From: Hypomesus transpacificus
Lineage: Eukaryota > Chordata > Actinopteri > Osmeriformes > Osmeridae
Assembly (NCBI RefSeq): GCF_021917145.1
Contig: NC_061066.1
Location: forward strand, 2,959,640-3,023,639
Direction: 5' to 3'
DNA: 64,000 nt
The position numbers were made by a program, and so were the translations under genes. The notes below the pieces were generated by a model that was not told the origin of the DNA, did not search any database, and was given only the letters and a program-made list of their open reading frames with translations. Below are positions 1 to 14,110 of the stretch, one piece after another; position 1 is the first letter of the stretch, and each line of letters starts with the position of its first letter.

Positions 1-205
1 TACCAGGACTGGTATCTCCCTTGGTCCTCCATGGTCAGTGGTCTTGTCTACCAGGACTGGTATCTCCCTTGGTCCTCCATGGTCAGTGGTCTTGTTTACC
101 AGGACTGGTAACTCCTTTGGTCCTCCATGGTCAGTAGTTTGTCTAGCAGGACTGGTATCTCCCTTGGTCCTCCATGGTCAGTAGTTTGTCTAGCAGGACT
201 GGGTC
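1..205. repeat. 48-bp tandem repeat, about four copies
   Basis: Units begin with 'taccaggactgg' at 1, 49 and 97 and with the variant 'tagcaggactgg' at 144 and 191, so the period is 47-48 bp. The array runs off the left edge. It lies upstream of the penultimate ahcyl2 exon and is therefore probably intronic. No coding content is visible. Confidence 0.9.
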
Positions 206-216
206 CTGGACCATGA

Positions 217-2763
<2,547 letters not shown>

Positions 2764-2924
2764 AGGTTGAGCCGAGGTGGAAATACAGAAGGAACCAATA
2801 CTCCATGAACCGCACAGATCCATCGACAAAGAGGGGGGAAGAAGAAGAGGGTGGGGGAGGAGGACACCTGCTTTTAACCTGGGGGGGGGGGAGGGAGCTC
2901 TGGTCTAGCGAATCGGAGCCCAGA

Positions 2925-2950
2925 GGGGGGGGGGGGGGGGGGGGGGGGGG
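2925..2950. repeat. G26 homopolymer
   Basis: Twenty-six consecutive G on the plus strand, preceded by a G-run near 2881. If transcribed in the ahcyl2 3'UTR it could form G-quadruplexes. Length is prone to sequencing error. Confidence 0.85.
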
Positions 2951-3956
2951 CGTGTCTCTCTGCGCTTTTGGCAGTGTTTATTTATTGACGCTAGAATACC
3001 GTAACTCTTACCTTGTCGAGCTACTCCAGCTATTAGCCAGGGACCTAGCTAAACAGCATGACATCATCATCATCCTTGTCTCTTCTCTCTTTAGCTACGT
3101 TGTGTGTCAAGTCAGTAAGTCGGTCACATGTCCCCCCCTCCTCTTCCACTACAACCGTTTTATTGTAGTTTATTAACTGGGATGAAATTATTGACGGGTG
3201 GGGGGAGGGGGGAATAACAAGAAAAGAGTAAGAAATGAAAGAAGAGAAAAACAGCAAAAAGGTTTCAGATTGTGTGTGAACATGCTCTCTGCTGATGTAG
3301 TGACGGGCACGCTCCCGTCTCCTTTTTCTACTCCTGGGTTTGTTTCTTTTCGCTTTTTGTTTTCTTTGCGATGTTGGGGTCGTCGTCGTCGTCGTAGTAG
3401 TAGGGTGGGTGGGGTCACCGGTGGGGTCATCTTTTATTTGATCGTTTCATTCATTCTGACGTATAACTCTTTTTTTTTGGTCTGTTTTTAAGTATTTTTT
3501 AAAATGTGTTTTCTTTCTATGCCCTTGATTTCAAGTGTGACAGTTTGTCTCTAATAGAACTGGATAGTGACTGGTGCAAGAGTGGGGTCCTATTCTCTGA
3601 TTGGACAGGACCTCTTTCGTTCACCTGTCACTCAAACACAGTGGCACCATCTCAGCGTCAGTTGAAGTCTCAGCTTCTATGGATGGTGTTCCAAAACCCC
3701 GAATCACTCAGCTAGCACGCTGAGCTTTGGGAAATCAGTGATTATTCAGCAATTCTTTTTTTTTCTTTCTTTTCTCTCTTAAATCTAATGAAAGATCCAC
3801 TTTACAGTGGGTTGCTGGGAGCAATGGGGTACTCAAATTATCCTGCATATCTTTCGTTTTAAAACGTGAAAAAAATATGAAGAATCTTTTTGTGGCGTTT
3901 ATCCAGCTAGCCTATTGATCCTACCTTGTGGGTCACCCCCTCCCAGCTGCTAATTA

Positions 3957-4063
3957 CATGATGCCAGTGTTGACGTTTATGACAAGTAACCTCCCAGAGA
4001 CGCTCCATGATGATGCCGGTGTTGACGTTTATGACAAGTAACCTCCCAGAGACGCTCCATGAT
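3957..4063. repeat. Two-copy 52-bp tandem duplication
   Basis: The segment 'gatgccagtgttgacgttta' onward to 'gacgctccatgatg' occurs at 3960 and again at 4012 with one or two substitutions (ccagtg versus ccggtg). It lies in the presumed ahcyl2 3'UTR. No function is apparent. Confidence 0.9.
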
Positions 4064-5263
4064 GTTGACAGTTACGGTTGGGTTTGGTTTATTTGATCAA
4101 GCAGCAAACTGTACCATAAGCATGGCAGGACATAAACTCATAACAAGGGGTATATATTTAGATATTTATATTATAGATAAGATTTTTCTATCTTTTTTCC
4201 CTCCATCTAATATCTTACCTTTGAAAAAGAAATCGAAACAATATTATATGTCATTATTATAAAAGATAAGCAATTAAATGTTCTATGATATGCTAAGTGT
4301 AATAAATGTACTGAAACCTTCATCTTGAATACTGTGACGCAGAGCTTATGTCAGAGAGATATACCAAATGTACAGCACACACAGCTACGTACCTGGCTCA
4401 CGTTTCCCAGACCTTAACAGTAATGTGCTGTGATGGTGATCAAATACGCAGCGCATACGTAGTACAGCCACAACTAATTGGTACACGCGCACACACACAC
4501 ACACACACAGACACACAGGGCCTTGGTTATTATCATTCGAGAGGTCAAAGTGGGCCCAAATGACTGGGGTTGAAGCATATTCTTGTTATTGATTGTGGAC
4601 CGAAATTTCTAGTTTCACACCTAAAACTCATGTTTCCAATCTTTACTGTTGACATTCGTTCATCAAAAAAAGATGATGGAAGGGAATATTGACCTTAAAT
4701 CTTTCCAAAATTTGTGAAATGGTTGTGAATCATGGAGTCTTTCCTCCAGTTTTTGTTCTGTGTAAGAGGGCCAAACTCAGCTGGTACGATTAACAGTTGA
4801 TATCCTCAATGGTTTGTTCCCTAGACAATGTGACAGTGTAAAAGTAAAACATGCAAAAAGTAACAGGAAAAAAAAGATGACTGTTCTCAAATCTGTCTGC
4901 CAGTGTTCCATCTGCCTTGCTCTGGTTCTACCTAAAGTCTCTACCCACCACCCAGCTGGTAGACACCAGATGAGTTAGCAGCCTTTGACTGGACATGTGC
5001 ACATGTCACCCTGTCCATACTGTAAATCCTAGTTCCTGTCCTAATAGTCAGTCCTAAACTACCATTTGTGCATTTACATCCCCCAACTCAACCCCCATGG
5101 AAAGAGCTGTGTAGTCGGCCAGCCTGACTGTGATCCTCTCGTCAATGCAGTTGGACTGTAGGGCATCATCCTTGCACTGTCATCTCATCTCCTGAAACAG
5201 GTTATGCTGAGCTGTCTTGTGTTGATCTGTTCTATTGGTGTTGCTGTGTCCGAGAGGTTTGGA

Positions 5264-5345
5264 ATGTGTGTGTGCGTGTGTGTGTGCGTGTGTGCGTGTG
5301 TGAGAGAGAGGTGTGTGTGTAAGAGAGTTTTGTGTGTGTGTGTGT
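5264..5345. repeat. (GT)n microsatellite
   Basis: Interrupted GT repeats with a short GA island ('gagagagag') in the middle. Typical teleost dinucleotide array. Confidence 0.85.
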
Positions 5346-5705
5346 TCGGGTCATGTGTAGGGCGTTGTGGTTGCTTTGATGCAGTTGTCTCAGGATCAGA
5401 GCCTGTGGGCCGGGGGGGTGGGGGTGGGGGGGCAGTTTTGGGTCCCACGGCTACATCACAGGGGTGGGGGGAGGGGGGGCGACACCAGCATCTCGTATGG
5501 ACGGCCAGTGAACTCAACAGTCTAGGAACTAAAGATCAGAGCCACTCCTGTATGTATTGTTGTAAAATCTCCTCGGTACAAAACGGCAACAATTCTCCAG
5601 ATGTTAAACTTAAACTCTCAACAATGTTAAAATATTGCAAGTGATAATGGTAGATGAGCAATAAGAAACCTGTAATCTTCAAGAATAAAGATGAAAAATA
5701 AAAAA

Positions 5706-8050
5706 AAGTATGAAACTTTCTCCTGTGGTTTTTTTGTTATCCTTATTCACATTCATAGGAGATCCGGGGTACGCAAATAGATGCAGAACATTCCCTCAGC
5801 ATAGCCATGTTCTTTTCATGCCTCTATTTTAGTGTATGCTTCCTTGTACACAGTGGAGCAGTAGTCATGTGGAAATAACTGGAGTATGTGGTGACACTTG
5901 ATGTTTGTTGTGGGACCGAGAGAGAGAGAAGGAGAGCAGCTGCTGATGTCTGTCACAAGCATAGTGACCTCATCTGAGTGTGCACACACACGCACTCTCA
6001 CACACACATGCCCTGAGCCCACCCGGCAACCAGACCGGGACAACATTTATGCATATTCATACACAGAGGTTAGCTGCCTATTAGCCCTTGTTACATGTAC
6101 CAACATCGATAGGGTCTGAATGGGTGTTGTACAAGATGTAGAACAATGGGGACTAAAATACAGAAAGTCTCAGTGATGCCTTGTGTGGTTTTCAGTATAC
6201 ATGAACAATTTCTCACATATGGATTTTCTATGACAGCAAAAGAAAAGATCAGAACATTGCTCGTGATTACCCCCCCCTCTCCTCAAAAGGCTCTTTGAAG
6301 TTCTAATTCAATGGGTTCGTTTCTGTTCTCACAAATCCAAGATTGCCCCCTGGTGACCCCTGACCCCAACCCCCTCCCCTTCAGCACGCGCTCTGCTCTC
6401 ACACACAAGGACATGACCTCCTTACTGCCTTCATTAAACTGGACACTCCAATCATATCATAATAAGTGCTTCTCTCGGTTGGGGCGCTGTCTGTTGAGAC
6501 GGGGTGGGGGGGTGGGGAGGGGGTGCTGCATGGAAGGGACGTCTAGTGTGCAATAAGGGGGTCACGGTACGTCTGTGTGTGTGTCTGTGTGTGTGTTATG
6601 AGGAAAAACACACACAAAGGTACGCACAGCCCTTGGCTGCTGGGCTCATGATCAATAATTCACTCTGTTCACTGTGGACGGACGACGGCGACTGTCTAGA
6701 ACCCACCTCTTCTGTGCAACCCTCCTCACTCCACTCCCTCTCCCCTTCCTCACTCCACTACCCTCCCTCTCCCCTCCTCACTCCACTACCCTCCTCACTC
6801 CACTACCCTCCCCTCCTCACTCCACTACTCTCCCCTCCTCACTCCACTACCCTCCCCTCCTCACTCCACTACCCTCCCCCCCTCACTCCACTACCCTCCC
6901 TCTCCCCTCCTCACTCCACTACCCTCCTCACTCCACTACCCTCCCCTCCTCACTCCACTACCCTCCCCTCCTCACTCCACTACCCTCCCCTCCTCACTCC
7001 ACTACCCTCCCTCTCCCCTCCTCACTCCACAACCCTCCCTCTCCCCTCCTCACTCCACTACCCTCCCCTCCTCACTCCACTACCCTCCCCTCTTCACTCC
7101 ACTCCCCTCCTCACTCCACTACCCTCCCTCTCCCCTCTTCACTCCACTACAATCCCTCTCCCCTCCTCACTCCACTACCCTCCCTCTCCCCTCTTCACTC
7201 CACTACAATCCCTCTCCCCTCCTCACTCCACTACCCTCCCTCTCCCCTCCTCACTCCACTACAATCCCTCTCCCCTCCTCACTCCACTACCCTCCCTCTC
7301 CCCTCCTCACTCCACTACCCTCCCTCTCCCCTCCTCACTCCTGCTCAGCCCTCTTCATCGCCCTCGTCTCCCAGATCTCGGTCTCTCTCTTCCTTCCCTC
7401 CCTCCAGGCCAACCAGGCAGAGCAGTGACTCTCCTGAGATTTCGTCATTCGCAAAACAGATATGACATCCAGAGACGTTTTGAGACGCAGTGGGGAGCAG
7501 AAATATCGGCCTACGTGACCCCCCAGTAGCATGTAGCTATCACTGCATCAGGGCTTGGATCAGAACTAAGTGAGAGAGTGAAGTGGACTGGTTGTCTTGT
7601 GTCTAACCTTACCAGATAAGTTCATGTGTGTGGATTTGCGTTCTACATCAGCTCACCAGACCTGATTGTTATGATTTCTCACTCTCTCATTCTCTCTCTC
7701 TCTCTCTCTCTACATTTTGCCTTTCTCCGTCTCTGTTGTTTGATTGGAATGCCCCAGATGAATGTCTGAGCAAATTATCACTCATCAGTGCAAAGTCCAT
7801 TCATTCTCCTCCCTGTCTGGCAAGATGAGAGTGCCCGTGAGTAGACTAGTCAAATAGACACAACTGTTGTGGTGGAATCAGGTGTGTAAGCACTGATAAC
7901 AGACCAGCACTGTTTTGGACTGGATCTATTTTAGCCTACCCCCATAAAATGTCATTGGCAACTGTTAATTAGGTCCATATTTTGCCGATGTTTTATATCT
8001 GTCAAACTGCAAGCAGAATTTGCCATACTGTAAAGTGACCGCACCACGCT
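5706..8050. other. Intergenic region between ahcyl2 and strip2
   Basis: I see no conserved coding exon here. The main content is the CT-rich minisatellite at 6713-7345, plus short CA and CT tracts (about 5985-6010 and 7680-7715). Open frames across the minisatellite encode only Ser/Leu/Pro low-complexity sequence. Confidence 0.6.
6713..7345. repeat. CT-rich minisatellite upstream of strip2
   Basis: About 630 bp built from 'ctcctcactccactaccctc', alternating with the longer variant that adds 'cctctccc'; some units carry 'tacaatccctct'. The basic unit is about 20 bp and the expanded unit about 28 bp. The plus strand is nearly G-free, so long frames open across it without coding meaning. It ends about 975 bp before the strip2 start codon. 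Confidence 0.92.
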
Positions 8051-8319
8051 ATTAATTGATCTCTATTCTTATTCAAATATTGCCCGTCTCTGCACCATTC
8101 GCGGTCAGGATCAGATCCATATGACCACTTGCCATGAAGCGTCTGTAATAACCCCGCCCACTCTGGCGTAAAGACAACCAATCACGCCCACGGGGACGGG
8201 TATTCTGAACTTGGAATACCAAATCAGTATCCAAATGTGACAAGCTCGAGCGCTGTCGCCTGCCACACACCGGAATGTCCTAGCCGCGCGCGGAGAAAGT
8301 GAACAGACCGACCAGCCAG
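8051..8319 (+). promoter_or_regulatory. Probable strip2 promoter/5'UTR region
   Basis: This segment directly precedes the first strip2 exon and becomes locally GC- and CpG-richer ('ctagccgcgcgcgg' near 8280). No TATA box is obvious close to the start codon. Assignment is by position. Confidence 0.4.
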
Positions 8320-9767
8320 ATGCAGACCGACGAAATGGAGGTACCTATCAATAATAATATTATCAATAACTGCAACAAGCAAAGGCCAGTGGAGAAAGGC
8401 AAAGATGTGTTCAACAATCAGCCGAAGGAATCGGAGGTATTTCCGATAGAGGCGCAGCCGCGTACTATAGGCAATGGTAGCGTAGAGTAAGTACAGGAGG
8501 GGTGTGTGTCCGTGTCCGTGAGTAGCGGTTGTTGCTGGGGAGCTTAGCTGAATGTCCTTGCTACAGAGGCTCCGCTGGAAGCATGCAGTGCAGACCGACT
8601 CCTCCGAGTTGTTATTTTGGCGACAGCCCAAGTGGTAACTGCTATAAATACCGTAAGCTTATGAGAGCGACCGTAAGCGTATGAGTGCCAGTTCAGGTAG
8701 TAAATGTGACTGTCGGTGACCATGTCAGAACCAGGACCTTTGATGTTCTTGTCTGGACCGGACCGGCCCCCAGGAATCTGAAAACCGGTGTTCCGGCTGC
8801 CTTCTGTCTTAATGCCACATTGTTTCTATGTTGTTTTGCAATCGGATAGATATTTGAAATGTAATGAACCTAGGTCCAATCATAAGATTAGTTCAATTTT
8901 TGATTAATAGCCTAGATTTGATATAAAATATTCCCTTTCAGTTAAATAATTCATACTCATATCTAGGCTATTTCTAGTTAATGAGCACATAATGTTTAAT
9001 CTATTCTGATATGCAGTTTCAAACATTTATTTAAACAAGAAATTCATCCACTCATTAAAAATGAAAATATAGGCATTTTGATTCATTCCTTGATAACCTG
9101 ATGTCATGGTGCAGATTAGACCAATTAGCTCCCAGAGCCAGGACTGTGCCTTTCAAACATATGCAATATTTTTAAAGGAATTAGAGCAGATTTCCCCCTC
9201 CAGTTCCAGGTTTCTGGGACAATGAAGGTGAGGAATGAATAGGTGGGGGTTAAGAGGACGTATGTTGGCAGACAACCATGTAACCATACTTCTCTCTGCT
9301 GTGACTCAAGATCATCTTATCCACTGGTGGAACCTAGAGATCTGGAGAAGGATGGTGGGAGGGAATCAGATGAACCTGTACTTCACCTAAACTGGACATG
9401 GCACACCACAGTGACAGACATAGATGGATACATATATACTATAGATCGATAGACGAATACACTATACATAGATACTGCAGATGGATTGACAGATAGATAG
9501 GTAGAAAACTATGTATGGATAGATACATGCACCACATGCCTCTGGTAAGAGTGGGGCTTGGCTAGAACCATGCTCTGTCTGTGTTTGCACACTGGCTTGA
9601 AAACCGTGCAACAGGGTTAGACATAACCCCGGGTAGGGGTTGCGCCTACGTAACCGAGTGAGTCTGAATGGGGGTGTGTGTGGGCGGGTGTAACAGCGTG
9701 CTCTGGAGTGTGTGAGAGTGCAAGGTTTGAAGGGCCTGTGTAGAGTGAATGGAAGGTCAGAAGTGGT

Positions 9768-9802
<35 letters not shown>

Positions 9803-12800
9803 CTTGAAAAGAGAGAGTGAAAGAGAAATGGAGAGCAAGAGAGAGTCCCAAGTTAAGGAAAGACTGGTCCTGCTGCCATAGGTCGGACAGACAGACAGAC
9901 AGACGGGCCGGCAGGCAGGCAGGCAGGTAAATAGACAGGCAGATAGGCAGGCAGGGCCACAGTTTAGCAACATAGTGTGAAAAGACGTGTTGACAGTGAG
10001 TCGACTTTACTGCGTTGAATTGAGTGGCTGTCTGCCAATCTGACAGTCTTTACTTAGGTCTTTCAAGCTCAGATATTATATCTGGTGATGACTGTCACTC
10101 CTGCAGTGTTCACTGCCTCAGATCAACACAGGTCAACCATCACATTTCATTATTGTAGTCCAGGCTTGGGCAAACAGACCACTCATATAATGCTTAGCAA
10201 GGCTCAGGAACACCTGTGTTGTAGAATCCTGAAGAATCCTGTCGAGGTCATTCATAGCACCTTCTGTTTGTAAACTCAAATGACCTTCCCTGGCCCAATC
10301 TTGGGGATTCAATATATTTTTCATCCTGAATTGAGTTGCGTTTAATCACTAAGCACCACTCTCTTGATTACATTGTGTCAGCCAAGATCAGTCAAACATA
10401 GATTATTGTGTGCATTATTATGATTGCACCTAGAAGTGTTCTTTAGAGTGCATGTGAGTGCTTGGCTGTTGGTGTTGACCCAGTGGTACAGGGCCGACCA
10501 TTTTTGTGTTGTCTGCATTGTCCTGTTGTGGTTGTCTGGAGATGACTGGTTCACTATGGTGGGACAATGCGTACACTCTCAGTCTGTCTTCCTGCCCTGC
10601 GAGTAGATGCCTTTTAGCAGCTCTGACAGTGCTAGGCTTTGTCCCCATCCCCCATTGTGTGTGTGAATGCGTGTGGATGTTAATGTACGTGTGTGGTTAT
10701 ACATTTGTCAAATTGTGTGTTGGTTTTTGTGGGACTGTGTGTGTGTATTGGGCTATACTGTAAGTATATATGGTTGTGTGTTGGGCTGTACTGTAAGTAT
10801 ATACTTCAGTGACCTATGCACTTTTGTAAAGCTCTCTCTTGGAAGTCGCTTTGGATAAAAGTGTCTGCTAAATGAATGCATGTAAATGTATACGTGTGTG
10901 TGTGTTGGGCTGTACTGTAAGTATATACACGTGTGTCTGTGTGTTAGGCTGCACTATAAGTATATACGTGTGTGTGTTAGGCTGCACTGTGGGTATATAC
11001 GTGTGTGTGTTTAGGTCTATATGGTGCCTGGAGGGCACATGGTTATCATGGGGTGAGTCTAATGTCAGAGCTGCAGAGACCCTTGACTACCATAGTTAAT
11101 CCACTGTGAAATGTGGGGCATGTTGACTCCTGCTGTACTCTCCCTCCCTGCTTCTACCAAGGCTGCCGTAGCGCATTTGCATAGTCATGCGGAACAACAA
11201 ACGGGCTGTTTACCCGTCTGGTGAGGAGCAGTGGAAAAACCTGAAGAGTGTGTGTGTTTGTGTGTGTGTGTGTGTGGTTCCAAGGGAGTTCAAGGATAGG
11301 ACTGGTGCCTACACAGTATCCTGTTAGTGTCTCTGCGTGTGTGTGTCTGTTGCTTATTGTTTCTCTTTCACCTCCCCAGAGCTCCATGGAGTCCCCCAAC
11401 CTAGAGTTTGAGTATGGGGACACAGACAGCCTGACTGCTGAGCTCTCAGGTGAGAAGGTTGTGTGTTTGTGTGTTTGTATGTGAGTGTGTGTTTGTGTGT
11501 GTGTGTTTAACCGTCCCCTGTCTCTCTCTCTCTGTCGTGTCTGTCCTCAGAGCTCTACAGTTACACCGAAGAGCCAGAGTTCTCTCTCAACAGGGACTAC
11601 TTTGAGGAAGACTTCAAGAGCCATGGTACTGTGTGTGTGTTGTGTTTGTGTGTTTGTGTTGACTTAGTCAATGAGATTGTGTATGTGTGTGTGTGTGTGC
11701 GCGTGGGTATGCTTTCTAAACTAGTGTGTGACAGTGTTTCCCACAGATTAGAAATCTAATTGTGGCGGGGAGGGGGGGGGGTCGTAATATTTCCTTCGTT
11801 AATAATTCGTTACACAGTTAATTTGTTAATAATTTGTTACATTAAATATTAATCCAAAATGATTCACACCTTCACAAATTAACAACAACTAACATTTCAT
11901 TTCTGCATTATGCATGTAGCAACGCTAGTGCTAAACAACTATTTAACTGGTCGGCTCCATGACGCCGAGTAAGTAGCTAGCTCTTGAGACTTCTCACCAG
12001 AAGAACGAAGGGGAAGCTTCGAGTACTGTAAGTCGCTCTGAATAAGAGCGTCTGCTAAATGACTAAATGTAAATGTGAGTAAGGTACCTAGCGAAAAGTA
12101 GCCTCAACTTTCCTCGACTTTTAGCTACGGCACTAATGCTGAAGGCTCGCTGATATAGCTGTCGGTCTTACTAGAACGGCATATGTACTGTATGCATTGT
12201 TGCTAACGTGTGCTGGTGTTGTGACTGTGTGCATATATGGGAAAGACGCATCAGTAACAGAGAGACGGAGGGAGAGCAGGGGAAAAGAAATGCAGCTGAA
12301 CGAATACGCTGCGTGTTTTAACCTAAATAGTACGGTGGCCCTGAAGTGCAAATGACACCCCCTAATATGAGTACATCCCCCAAATGAAAATACTCCCCCC
12401 CAATACGAGTCAACTCCCCCCAAATCGGATGACTTGTTCACCTCCCCCCAAAAATGAAAATACTCCCCCCCAATACGAGTCAACTCCCCCCAAATCGGAT
12501 GACTTGTTCACCTCCCCCCAATACAAAAACGTGCTCTCCCCCCAATACGAGTCAACTCCCCCCAAATCGGATGACTTGTTCACCTCCCCCCAATACAAAA
12601 ACGCGCTCCCCCAAATGGAAAACGACATTACATTAACTCAAAAACACATTACATTAACTCTGAACGGAGGGGGTAGGTACTACACTTTAGCGCTGATTGG
12701 ATGCAGTAGGCTAACTAACAAAAAATAAGAAATTGATCGACAGAAGCACAAAATGCAATAGCCTGGCAGAGTTACGTGCACCAGAACATTTGTTTGGCTA

Positions 12801-14060
12801 TCGAAGAATGTAGCAAATAGTAAGCTTCTTAGGCAAAAGTATTTCGAGTTAAATGTAAAAATCGATAGCCAAACAACTATCCTGGTCCACGTTACTCTGT
12901 CATTGTGGCATTTCATTCTTCTGTAGTGGACTATTAGTTTTTTCTTCTGAAAAGGCCTGATTCCTTCAACTGCGTTTTTAGCGTGCGCATAGGCTACTTA
13001 TATTTTGAAACGTTAACAGCAGATCTAAGATTATTTCATAGGAATGACCCTGATTAAAATAAAGAGTAGTGTAATGACTCTGAATTGTAAACATTAATGT
13101 TTCCTCTTTCCTTCAAATCAAAACGATTAATTTCATGATAATGACAGAGTTACGTGGACTAGTTGTTTGGCTATCGATGTTTACGTTTAACACTGCAATT
13201 TATGCTTTTGCATACGTAGCCTATGCTACATGCTTCGATACCCAAATAAATGTCCTGGTGCACGTAACTCTGTCAGGCTATTGCATTTTGTACTTCTGTC
13301 AATCAATTTCTTATTTCTTGTCAGTTAGCCTACTGCATCCAATCAGCGCTAAAGTGTAGTACCTACCCTTTCCGTTCAGAGTTAATTTAATGTGTTTTTG
13401 AGTTAATGTAATGTCCTTTTCCATTTGGGGGAGCGCGTTTTTGTATTGGGGGGAGGTGAACAAGTCATCCGATTTGGGGGGAGTTGACTCGTATTGGGGG
13501 GGGAGCGCGTTTTTGTATTGGGGGGAGGTGAACAAGTCATCCGATTTGGGGGGAGTTGACTCGTATTGGGGGGGAGTATTTTCATTTGGGGGATGTACTC
13601 ATATTAGGGGGTGTCATTTGCACTTCAGGGCCACCATAAAATAGCGATTAAAAAAAATGTTTTACGAAACGCAATGTGTGGCGGCCGGTGTTGATTCTGT
13701 GGCGCACCGCCACAAATTAGTCTATGTGTGGGAAACACTGGTGTGTATCAATTGGCCTCTGAATGACCTTGGATTAGCTGTCTGTTTCCATACCCACCAA
13801 ATGGTTTACTTGTCATTTAATGAACAAGCTAGAGATGGATAGCTAGAGATCGAGAGATTGAGTGAGATGGGGTGGAGGCATTGAAAGACAAAGATAAAGA
13901 ATGAATATATAGAGAGAGAGAGATGTAGATGGAAGGATATAAATAGTCAGAGAAGAGAACGGATCCTGTAGATGGAGAGAGAGAGAACAGACAGAGAGAA
14001 GGAGAGGTGGATGGAGAAGGAAGAGTGTGCAGAGAGAAAGAGAGAAGGGAGCGAGAGAGA

Positions 14061-14110
<50 letters not shown>

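Larger units (their letters stand above)
2764..5705 (+). other. Probable ahcyl2 3' untranslated region with poly(A) signals
   Basis: No conserved coding sequence is seen between the ahcyl2 stop and 5.7 kb. Tandem AATAAA hexamers lie at 5684-5689 and 5697-5702 in an A-rich context and are the best candidate end. The stretch contains a G26 run (2925-2950), a 52-bp tandem duplication (about 3957-4063), a (CA)n tract near 4490-4520 and a (GT)n tract (5264-5345). The exact UTR length is inference: an earlier cleavage site is possible. Confidence 0.5.
8487..11381 (+). other. strip2 intron 1 (2.9 kb)
   Basis: No conserved coding sequence. It contains a TAGA-rich tract (about 9420-9530), a (GA)n run (about 9773-9800), a GACA/GGCA tetranucleotide block (about 9888-9955), a minisatellite (10735-11010) and a SINE tail fragment. 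The donor is a consensus gtaagt. The acceptor is a tandem 'agag'. Confidence 0.75.
11732..13740. mobile_element. hAT-like non-autonomous DNA transposon, about 2.0 kb, in strip2 intron 3
   Basis: The left end reads 'cagtgtttcccaca' and the right end is its reverse complement, 'tgtgggaaacactg', ending at 13740. Similarity continues inward, with 'ctaattgtggcggg' at the left facing the complement of 'cgccacaaattag' at the right. The flanks 'gtgtgtga' (11724-11731) and 'gtgtgtat' (13741-13748) may be a decayed 8-bp target duplication, though they lie in GT-rich sequence. CAGTGTTTCCC-type ends are characteristic of hAT elements. No transposase reading frame is present. The interior carries a SINE tail (12020-12077) and a long inverted repeat (12334-13635). 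Confidence 0.75.

Noticed and set aside
6504-7529. 341-codon Ser/Leu/Pro open frame upstream of strip2
   Set aside because: Created by the G-poor CT minisatellite; the second overlapping frame has the same low-complexity content.
8640-8650. 'ctataaata' as a strip2 TATA box
   Set aside because: It lies downstream of the first coding exon, inside intron 1.
12384-13644. Small repetitive frames ([16 protein letters not shown] type) in strip2 intron 3
   Set aside because: Translations of the tandem blocks in the arms of the inverted repeat, present on both strands.
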